A stretch of DNA of 64,000 nucleotides from Paludibacter propionicigenes WB4 (lineage in GTDB: Bacteria; Bacteroidota; Bacteroidia; Bacteroidales; Paludibacteraceae), in the NCBI RefSeq assembly GCF_000183135.1, contig NC_014734.1:124001-188000 (forward strand). The letters are read 5' to 3'. The notes below the pieces were generated by a model, which worked only from the letters and a program-made list of their open reading frames with translations, did not search any database and was not told the origin of the DNA. Below are positions 57,122 to 64,000 of this stretch, one piece after another. How positions within the stretch are numbered: position 1 is the first letter of the stretch; each line of letters begins with the position of its first letter. A program made the position numbers and the translations under genes.

Positions 57122-58777
57122 TTATTTTTCTTGTTCCAACAATAAAGTTCTTGTTGGTTGGTCGCACACTTCAGTTGGTCCGTAGTATTGAATTGGTCCC
57201 GGATAGATGTAGCTTGATTTTTCATCACCCCAGCTTTCGCGGTGTTTCGCAAAGTATTGGAATGGAGCGCCATCAAGTTGAACCAATGCTTTCTGAATAA
57301 CAGGTTTCATTTTTCCGTGACGTTTTTCCATATTCATCATCATGGTGATAGGCACACCACCAGCAATCCATTCGGCAGCAGGAGCTGTAAGATTACGAAC
57401 CGAAGACATGTATCCGGTTTTTCCTTCAGAGATAAGAACCGAAGCAGTATAACCTAATGAATATGTGTAATCGGCATCAAAGTTTGAAGGGATAGCACAA
57501 CGGCCTTCGTAGCCAAAGAAGTGATTAAGAGCGGAGAATTTGCCTTTGTAAGAACCTTCGGCTTTCAATTGAGCCAAACGTTTAGCAACCATTTCGATTA
57601 ATAATTTCTCGGTTTCAATCAGAGACACCTGAACATTACCGTGTGGGTCGCGATCCAATGTTAATTGTTTTGCGATTCCTTTTGGTAAGCTGCGGTAAAC
57701 TTCTGCACTAACTGGAGACAACATACCTTTTACATATTGACGTTTTTCTTCGTCTGTATTCAATGCATTGAAATCTTCGTTGTGAGCCAGTAAGTCGTTT
57801 AATTCGGAAATTAATTTTTTTACCGCCGGAATGAATTCGATCAAACCTTCTGGAATTAAGATTGTTCCGAAGTTTAACCCGTGTTCTGCACGATGAACAA
57901 TAACTTTAATAATATCGTCAACTACATCGTTCAATGTTTGGTTTTTAGCCTCAACTTCTTCAGATACAATACAGATGTTTGGCTGACTTTGCAAAGCGCA
58001 TTCGAGCGTAATGTGTGATGCTGAACGTCCCATTAAACGAATAAAGTGCCAGTATTTTTTAGCTGAGTTTGCGTCACGTTGGATGTTACCGATTAGTTCA
58101 GAGTATACTTTACAAGCAGTATCAAAACCGAAAGAAGTTTCGATCATTTCGTTTTTCAAATCACCATCAATAGTTTTAGGACAACCGATCACCTGGATTC
58201 CGGTCTTTTTCTGAGAATAATACTCTGCCAATACACAAGCATTGGTATTTGAATCATCTCCTCCAATAATAACGATAGCATTGATACCTAATTTTTTGCA
58301 AATCTCAGTTCCTTTGTCATATTGCCATTCTTCTTCAAGTTTGGTACGACCTGAACCAATAATGTCAAATCCACCGGTATTGCGATATTCATCAACGATT
58401 TCTTTTGTAAGCTCGATATAATTATGATCAACCAATCCGCTTGGACCAGCCAAAAAACCATATAATTTGTTGTTAGGATTAAGCGCTTTTAATCCATCAA
58501 ATAATCCGCAAATTACATTGTGTCCACCGGGGGCTTGTCCACCAGATAAAATAACACCGGCAGCTACTGCAGGATATTCTTTCTTAACTCCTGCTTCAAA
58601 AGAGATTAACGGCATTCCGTAAGTGTTCGGAAACAATGTTTTAATGTCAGCCTGGTCAGCAACTGATTCGGTGGCAGCACCTTCTTTTAAAACAACATTG
58701 CCTTTAAGAGCAGTGGGCAACTTTGGTTGGTAGCTTGCACGTGCAATTTGCAAAGGACTTTTGATCATTGGTTTCAT
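57122..58777 (-). CDS. pfp: PPi-dependent 6-phosphofructokinase (PFP)
   Basis: A 551-residue cytosolic enzyme interconverting fructose 6-phosphate and fructose 1,6-bisphosphate with pyrophosphate. GGDDS (residues 172-176) and PKTIDGD (200-206) carry the Asp and Lys that favour PPi over ATP; MGRSASH lies downstream. The long form (about 550 residues) fits the plant-beta-like PFP common in Bacteroidetes. The ATG at 58777 (MKPMIKSP) is chosen; 27 further upstream codons are open but probably untranslated. Confidence 0.93.
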   Translation of the reverse strand: MKPMIKSPLQIARASYQPKLPTALKGNVVLKEGAATESVADQADIKTLFPNTYGMPLISFEAGVKKEYPAVAAGVILSGGQAPGGHNVICGLFDGLKALNPNNKLYGFLAGPSGLVDHNYIELTKEIVDEYRNTGGFDIIGSGRTKLEEEWQYDKGTEICKKLGINAIVIIGGDDSNTNACVLAEYYSQKKTGIQVIGCPKTIDGDLKNEMIETSFGFDTACKVYSELIGNIQRDANSAKKYWHFIRLMGRSASHITLECALQSQPNICIVSEEVEAKNQTLNDVVDDIIKVIVHRAEHGLNFGTILIPEGLIEFIPAVKKLISELNDLLAHNEDFNALNTDEEKRQYVKGMLSPVSAEVYRSLPKGIAKQLTLDRDPHGNVQVSLIETEKLLIEMVAKRLAQLKAEGSYKGKFSALNHFFGYEGRCAIPSNFDADYTYSLGYTASVLISEGKTGYMSSVRNLTAPAAEWIAGGVPITMMMNMEKRHGKMKPVIQKALVQLDGAPFQYFAKHRESWGDEKSSYIYPGPIQYYGPTEVCDQPTRTLLLEQEK

Positions 58778-58858
58778 GTTCTGTATAGTTATAATTGTTT
58801 GATATTCAAATATATGTTTCTGCGTAAATTTGCTGACAAAATTAATGAAAAATTTCAA

Positions 58859-59213
58859 TAATACAAGTAAGTAAATGGTTAGAATATCCGATTATTTATA
58901 GCCTTGAAAGTTATGAAGTTTTTATTTTACGGAATGGTGTATATTTATTGAATAATTTTACTACCTTTGCACCCGATTTATAAACAACTATACGTTGTGA
59001 GTAAATATCCGATTTATACTGCTTTAACCAGAGCAGTCTGCTTAAAAAAGGGTACACGTTTTTTGAAACGAATGAAGCCCGAATCCAATTTTTGTTCTTT
59101 TTAAGAATAGAATGTACATGAGGGTTCTATGAGATGAAAAAATTCAATGCGAATTTGAACTCATAAAAATATCGCCGGATGACTACTCGTAAACGTGTAC
59201 TAAAAACAAACAA
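58859..59213 (+). promoter_or_regulatory. Helicase promoter and long leader
   Basis: TACCTTTG (58962-58969) is a -7 box; no -33 TTTG at 19 bp. It would give a leader of about 240 nt before the ATG at 59214. Such long leaders occur on cold-responsive helicase genes, but I see no clear hairpin or leader peptide here. Confidence 0.45.
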
Positions 59214-61079
59214 ATGACATTTAGAGAATTGAATTTGAAGGACGATATATTATCGGCCATCGAAGAACTTGGGTACGCGCAACCTATGCCCGTACAGGAA
59301 AAAACCATCCCTTTCATGCTTGAACAAACGGCTGATTTGGTGGCTTTAGCGCAAACGGGTACTGGTAAAACTGCAGCTTTTGGGTTGCCGGTACTGAACA
59401 TGATAGATGCTGGTCGCAAACAGGTGCAGGCTTTAGTGTTGGCTCCTACACGCGAATTGTGTATTCAGATAGCAAACGACTTGAAAGGCTATTCAAAGAA
59501 TATGCGCGGTATGCGTATCGTGCCGGTTTATGGAGGTGAAGATATTCGTACGCAACTACGTCAGTTGGATACTGCTCCTCAAATTATCGTAGCTACTCCC
59601 GGTCGTCTTATCGATCTGATTGAGCGTGGAAAAATCGAATTAGGAGCTATTGACTTTTTGGTTCTTGATGAAGCTGATGAAATGCTCAATATGGGTTTCA
59701 AGGAAGATATTGAAACTATTTTGGAGCGTACTCCGGAAACGCGTCGTACGATGCTTTTTTCGGCTACAATGCCTAAGGAAATAGCCAATATAGCTAAACG
59801 CTATATGAAGAATTACGAAGAAATAACTGTTGGAACTAAAAATGCAGGTTCGGAAAATGTAGAACATATATATTACGTATCGCAAGCCAGACAACGTTAT
59901 TTAGTGTTGAAACGTATTGTAGATTTAAATCCGGATATTTACGGTATTGTATTCTGTCGTACCCGTCAGGAAACCAAAGAAGTAGCGGATAAACTGATGC
60001 ACGATGGTTATAATGCAGATGCACTACACGGAGACCTTTCTCAGGCTCAGCGGGATAATGTGATGCAAAAATTCAGAATCAGAAATATTCAGTTGCTTGT
60101 TGCTACCGATGTTGCTGCACGTGGATTGGATGTTAGTGATCTTACCCACGTAATCAACTATAACTTGCCGGATGATGTAGAGGTTTATACACACCGAAGC
60201 GGTCGTACAGGTCGTGCCAATAAAAAAGGTATAGCTGTATCTATTATCCATTCTAAAGAGCGATTCAAAATCAAAGATATTGAACGTATGCTTCGGAAGA
60301 CCTTTATTCAGGAGCAAATTCCTAATGGATTGGAAGTGTGTAAGAAACAATTGTTTTATATGATTGACCGCATGGAAAATGTGGAAGTTAGCGAAGAACA
60401 GATTGAAACTTATATGCCTCAGATTATGAAACAATTGGAATATCTGAGCAAGGAAGAATTGCTCAAACGCTTTGTTTCATTGGAATTTAACCGTTTTTTG
60501 AGTTATTACAAGAATGCCGAAGATTTGAACTTGCCGGAACGTAGCGAACGTGGTGAGCGAGGTGAACGTAATGGCGATAGAAATGATCGTGGTTCTAAAT
60601 CCGGTGGCAAGGTTAGATTGAAAATGAATGTAGGTGAGCGCGAAGGTATCGATCCAAAACGTTTTCTGGGAATTATAAATGATGTAACCGGCGATAAGTC
60701 GATTAGTATCGGATCAATAGAAGTAACCAACAAATTTACATTCTTCGATGTTTTCTCCGATCAGGTAGAAAAAGTAGTGATGGCGTTTGCCGGTGAAACC
60801 GATTATATTGTAGCTGAAGCCAAAGGAAGTAAATCTTTCGAAGGTGGTGGTAGCCGTAAACCTGAGTATCGTGCTCGTGGAAGTTATGGCGGTAGCCGTT
60901 CAGGAGGCGGATATCGTGGAGGTGATCGGGAATCGCGTCCGGCTGCAACAGCAGGTGCCGGTGAAAAACCATGGCGTAACCGTGATTTGGGCGATAGAAG
61001 TAGCCGTCCTTCAGGAGGAAGTGACCGTAGAAGTAGCTCAAGCTATAAAGGCGGTTCTTCTTCATACAAGAAGAGATAA
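59214..61079 (+). CDS. DEAD-box RNA helicase (DeaD/CsdA-like)
   Basis: A 621-residue ATP-dependent RNA helicase. All core motifs are present: Q motif region MPVQEKT, Walker A AQTGTGKT, VLDEADEML, SAT, and HRSGRTGRA. After the core a DbpA-type RNA-binding domain (about residues 462-545) begins VRLKMNVGEREGIDPKRFLG. The last 70 residues are Arg/Gly/Ser-rich (YRARGSYGGSRSGGGYRGG). Probable role in ribosome assembly or cold adaptation. Followed by a strong terminator. Confidence 0.94.
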   Translation: MTFRELNLKDDILSAIEELGYAQPMPVQEKTIPFMLEQTADLVALAQTGTGKTAAFGLPVLNMIDAGRKQVQALVLAPTRELCIQIANDLKGYSKNMRGMRIVPVYGGEDIRTQLRQLDTAPQIIVATPGRLIDLIERGKIELGAIDFLVLDEADEMLNMGFKEDIETILERTPETRRTMLFSATMPKEIANIAKRYMKNYEEITVGTKNAGSENVEHIYYVSQARQRYLVLKRIVDLNPDIYGIVFCRTRQETKEVADKLMHDGYNADALHGDLSQAQRDNVMQKFRIRNIQLLVATDVAARGLDVSDLTHVINYNLPDDVEVYTHRSGRTGRANKKGIAVSIIHSKERFKIKDIERMLRKTFIQEQIPNGLEVCKKQLFYMIDRMENVEVSEEQIETYMPQIMKQLEYLSKEELLKRFVSLEFNRFLSYYKNAEDLNLPERSERGERGERNGDRNDRGSKSGGKVRLKMNVGEREGIDPKRFLGIINDVTGDKSISIGSIEVTNKFTFFDVFSDQVEKVVMAFAGETDYIVAEAKGSKSFEGGGSRKPEYRARGSYGGSRSGGGYRGGDRESRPAATAGAGEKPWRNRDLGDRSSRPSGGSDRRSSSSYKGGSSSYKKR

Positions 61080-61098
61080 GAATTTGCTTAGATAAAAG

Positions 61099-61134
61099 AA
61101 AGACGGATAACTCAGATGTGAGTTATCCGTCTTT
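61099..61134 (+). terminator. Strong terminator after the helicase
   Basis: AAAGACGGATAACTCA (61099-61114) pairs exactly with TGAGTTATCCGTCTTT (61119-61134) over a 4-nt loop, then more T. Confidence 0.93.
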
Positions 61135-61270
61135 TTTTATGCCTGGGAGTAATGTGTAATTGCGTTTGATGCTTTTTCACGGTTTTATGTTTCGATATGG
61201 TGTTCATGTTTGTCGAAAAGTAATAAATTGTTATTGTGTTCTTGTTTTATTGTATTTTTGATAGCTTTTA

Positions 61271-61301
61271 TTGATAAAATATATCACTATGTCTACTTTT
61301 G
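61271..61301 (+). promoter_or_regulatory. Probable ethanolamine operon promoter
   Basis: TTG (61271-61273), 20-bp spacer, TACTTTTG (61294-61301), about 133 bp before the permease ATG. I looked for a cobalamin riboswitch in the leader and saw none. Confidence 0.5.
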
Positions 61302-61434
61302 CATTTGAATAACATATTTATGATATCTATTGTTTTAAAAATGGATCATAATGGTATTTTTATAAGAGAAGTTCAATGTTCTTATTTTGTTTGCAAGAAA
61401 AGGACATATTTTATAATTCAAAAAACAATTACGT

Positions 61435-62808
61435 ATGGAAACTACAAAAAAACAAAACGCGCCAACATTGGAACGTAAGCTCGGACCGGTATCTTTATGG
61501 GGTTTGGGAGTCGGATTTGTTATCTCGGGAATGTATTTCGGATGGAATCTGGGATTACCTGTAGGCGGAACTCTGGGATTAGCTATTGCTACTCTTTTTA
61601 TTATTGTCATGTATTTGTGCTTTACATTTAGTTATACGGAGTTAGCTTGTGCTATTCCTAAAGCTGGTGGTGCCTTTGTGTACGGCAGAAAATCACATGG
61701 AAATAGTTTTGGATTTTTGGCAGGTATGGCTCAGGTTGTTGAGTTTGTGTTTGCACCTCCTGCAATTGCAGCTGCCATCGGGGCTTATTTCCATTTGTTT
61801 TTGCCGGAGTATTCCACCACGTCAATCGCCGTAGTAGCTTATCTTCTTTTTACAGCATTGAATGTTTCAGGTGTCAAGACTGCTGCCCGGTTCGAATTGT
61901 TTGTAACTATACTTGCCGTTGGAGAGCTTTTAATCTTTTCGGGGGTAACATTACCTAAATTTGAGATGTCTAATTTGTCAATCAATGCATTTCCGAATGG
62001 AATTGGTGGAATATTTGCGGCTATACCTTTTGCTATTTGGTTTTTTCTGGCTATTGAAGGTGTTGCAAATGTTGCGGAAGAGACAATTAACCCACAGCGA
62101 AATGTACTAATCGGTTTAGGTTCGGCAATTTTTACTCTAGTTGTGTTGGCCATATTGACTTTTGTATCTTCCATTGGTGTAGGTGGTTGGGAAGCCGTAG
62201 TTTATCCAGCTCCGGGTGCTGCTGCTACAGACTCACCGTTACCACTGGCTTTAACTCAAATAGTAGGCAATAGCAGCTTTTTGTATCACATGCTTATTTT
62301 TATTGGTTTGTTTGGACTGGTTGCCTCATTTCATGGTATTATATTGGCCTCTGGACGTGCTGTTTATGAAATGGGAAAAGAAAACTTTCTTCCACCTGTA
62401 TTGGGTAAAATCAGTAAGAAATTCCACACTCCGGCAGTTGCATTAATTGTAAATATGTTTATCGGAATTATAGCTCTTTTCTCAGGTCGTACTGGAGAAA
62501 TCATTACGATTTCGGTTTTCGGAGCTCTTACATTGTACATAGTATCGATGTTGTCAGTATTAAAACTGAGAAAAAGTGCACCTGAACTTGAAAGGCCTTT
62601 CAAAGTTCCGTTTTTCCCATTGACTCCAATTGTTGCGTTAATTATTGCTGTTATCTCATTGGTGGCTGTGGTTTATTACAACTTACAATTGGCCGGAATA
62701 TATGTAATTATAATGGCTGTGTCATTTGCATGGTTTAAAATAGCATCCTATCAAAAAGCTAAGTTAGGGGAAGAAGAAGTTGTTTCAGAGGTTGTGACAA
62801 AAGATTAA
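61435..62808 (+). CDS. eat: Ethanolamine permease (APC family)
   Basis: A 457-residue transporter with twelve transmembrane helices. It opens SLWGLGVGFVISGMYFGWN, typical of the ethanolamine permease group (TIGR00908). It imports ethanolamine, the substrate of the enzyme encoded next. Its TAA overlaps the eutB ATG by one base (TAATG), so the genes are co-translated. Confidence 0.9.
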   Translation: METTKKQNAPTLERKLGPVSLWGLGVGFVISGMYFGWNLGLPVGGTLGLAIATLFIIVMYLCFTFSYTELACAIPKAGGAFVYGRKSHGNSFGFLAGMAQVVEFVFAPPAIAAAIGAYFHLFLPEYSTTSIAVVAYLLFTALNVSGVKTAARFELFVTILAVGELLIFSGVTLPKFEMSNLSINAFPNGIGGIFAAIPFAIWFFLAIEGVANVAEETINPQRNVLIGLGSAIFTLVVLAILTFVSSIGVGGWEAVVYPAPGAAATDSPLPLALTQIVGNSSFLYHMLIFIGLFGLVASFHGIILASGRAVYEMGKENFLPPVLGKISKKFHTPAVALIVNMFIGIIALFSGRTGEIITISVFGALTLYIVSMLSVLKLRKSAPELERPFKVPFFPLTPIVALIIAVISLVAVVYYNLQLAGIYVIIMAVSFAWFKIASYQKAKLGEEEVVSEVVTKD

Positions 62809-64000
62809 TGATGAAAAGATCTACTAGTATCGGTTTTAATACATATTCATTCAATTCACTGAAAGAATTGCTTGCTAAAGCATCTCCTGAGCGATCAGGA
62901 GACTCTTTGGCGGGTGTTTCGGCAGGCTCCAATGAAGAAAGAGTTGCGGCGCAGATGGTGTTGGCCGATACATTTTTATCCGATTTTTTAAAAGAAGAGA
63001 TTATTCCGTATGACGATGATGAAGTAACCAGAGTAATTTTTGATACGCATGATTTCGTTGCATTTCAACGAATTTCTAACCTGACTGTGGGTGAATTTCG
63101 AAACTGGTTATTAATGGATGAGACTGATGAAGCAGTTTTGAGAGAGATTGCCCCGGGATTAATTCCGGAAATGGTAGCAGCTGTTTCTAAGATTATGCGT
63201 AATCAGGATCTGATTCAGGTCGCATCCAAAATCAGTGTAATTACTTCATTTCGAAATACTATCGGATTAAAAAACAGAATTTCCGTAAGACTCCAACCCA
63301 ACGATCCTACGGATGATATGAAAGCTATTGCAGCCAGTGTGCTGGATGGGCTTTTTTATGGATGCGGAGATGCGGTTATTGGAATTAATCCGGCGACAGA
63401 CAATTACCAGCAGGTTTGTAAATTAATTCATATGCTGGATGAATTGAGGGAGAAATTTGAGATCCCGACGCAAAGTTGTGTACTTACGCATATCACTACC
63501 ACAATCAAAGCCATTGAAAATAAAGTTCCGGTAGATTTGGTTTTTCAGTCCATTGGAGGAACCCAGGGCGTAAATGAGAGTTTTGGAGTGAATTACAATC
63601 TTTTAAAAGAAGGTTACGAAGCGGGATTGAGTATTAACAGGGGAACGATAGGAAATAATTGCATGTACTTTGAAACAGGTCAGGGAAGTGCATTATCAGC
63701 CAATGCTCATCACGGGGTAGACCAACAAACTATTGAAACGCGTGCTTATGGACTTGCTCGTTGCTTTAATCCCTTGTTGGTTAATACTGTGGTTGGGTTT
63801 ATTGGACCTGAATACCTTTATGATGGTAAGCAGATTATTCGGGCAGGATTAGAAGATCATTTCTGTGGCAAATTATTAGGTTTGCCCATGGGAGTTGATA
63901 TTTGTTATACTAATCATGCCAAAGCCGATCAGGATGATATGGATGTGTTGTTGACTTTACTCGGAGTTGCCGGTTGTAATTTTATAATGGGTGTGCCCGG
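62808..64000 (+). CDS. eutB: Ethanolamine ammonia-lyase large subunit, 3' end missing
   Basis: Translated by me from the ATG at 62808; an ATG at 62811 is in frame. The frame stays open for 397 codons to the window end, against a usual length of about 455, so roughly the last 60 codons are outside. Family marks include TRVIFDTHDFVAFQRISNL, RLQPNDPTDD, FQSIGGTQGVNESFG and YFETGQGSALSANAHHG (active-site region). With adenosylcobalamin and EutC it cleaves ethanolamine to acetaldehyde and ammonia. eutC should follow. Confidence 0.93.
   Translation, partial: MMKRSTSIGFNTYSFNSLKELLAKASPERSGDSLAGVSAGSNEERVAAQMVLADTFLSDFLKEEIIPYDDDEVTRVIFDTHDFVAFQRISNLTVGEFRNWLLMDETDEAVLREIAPGLIPEMVAAVSKIMRNQDLIQVASKISVITSFRNTIGLKNRISVRLQPNDPTDDMKAIAASVLDGLFYGCGDAVIGINPATDNYQQVCKLIHMLDELREKFEIPTQSCVLTHITTTIKAIENKVPVDLVFQSIGGTQGVNESFGVNYNLLKEGYEAGLSINRGTIGNNCMYFETGQGSALSANAHHGVDQQTIETRAYGLARCFNPLLVNTVVGFIGPEYLYDGKQIIRAGLEDHFCGKLLGLPMGVDICYTNHAKADQDDMDVLLTLLGVAGCNFIMGVP

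Noticed and set aside
58859-59213. Leader peptide or thermosensor in the helicase leader
   Set aside because: Short ATG frames exist, but none has a biased composition, and no stable competing hairpins were seen.
61302-61434. Cobalamin riboswitch before the ethanolamine genes
   Set aside because: Because EutB needs adenosylcobalamin I looked for the B12-box and stem pattern; only AT-rich sequence without it is present.

Overview
The window is a stretch of chromosome from a member of the Bacteroidota, most likely Bacteroidales. Three things point there. Promoters fit the Bacteroidetes sigma pattern: TAnnTTTG -7 boxes recur upstream of genes, with a clear TTTG-19 bp-TATCTTTG example before ilvD. 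Several genes belong to families typical of the phylum (DUF4301, DUF6340, GT3-type glycogen synthase, class II ketol-acid reductoisomerase, an acyl-ACP thioesterase inside the ilv operon). Ribosome binding sites are weak. I see no rRNA, CRISPR array, insertion sequence, integrase or phage gene; the only tRNA is a CAU-anticodon tRNA. The species cannot be fixed from sequence alone.

Layout. 1-2.1 kb: a LacI-type regulator and a PfkB sugar kinase (cut by the window edge), each preceded by the same 16-bp operator. 2.2-7.7 kb: tRNA-Met, a secreted prolyl oligopeptidase, CCA-adding enzyme, two small membrane proteins and a DUF2059 protein. 8-12.7 kb: an alpha-glucan operon (GH133 debranching enzyme, GT4, GH57). 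13-18 kb: rhomboid protease, a Wzz-like membrane protein, acyltransferase, BASS transporter and a lipoprotein cyclophilin. 18-27 kb: housekeeping and conserved genes on the minus strand (DUF4301, DUF6340 lipoprotein, PhnP-like hydrolase, RsmF-like methyltransferase, a small HTH protein, M20 peptidase, EttA). 26.8-35.3 kb: isoprenoid/carotenoid genes (crtB, a frameshifted crtI, dxs) interspersed with an RDD protein, an epimerase, a GH19 enzyme and a truncated haemoglobin.

35.5-42.4 kb is the branched-chain amino acid operon: promoter, a 22-residue leader peptide with ten consecutive Ile/Leu/Val residues, a terminator with a competing pairing segment, then ilvD-ilvB-ilvN-thioesterase-ilvC. The leader is a textbook-like transcription attenuator and is the strongest regulatory system in the window. 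42.6-51.3 kb: a possible RES-domain protein, dnaX, a DivIC/FtsB-like protein, OmpH/Skp, superoxide dismutase, a SPOR lipoprotein, a MATE exporter and a PIN-PhoH ATPase. 51.7-58.8 kb: glycogen synthase, glucan phosphorylase, YaaA and PPi-dependent phosphofructokinase. 59-64 kb: a DEAD-box helicase, then ethanolamine permease overlapping the start of ethanolamine ammonia-lyase large subunit (cut by the window end).

Two loci carry probable homopolymer frameshifts: the 5' end of crtI and a lysine-rich micro-gene at 31.4 kb. Related CCCCTAAAGGGG-type repeats sit at gene boundaries in both the crt and ilv operons. At crtI-crtB and ilvD-ilvB they form long exact inverted repeats.
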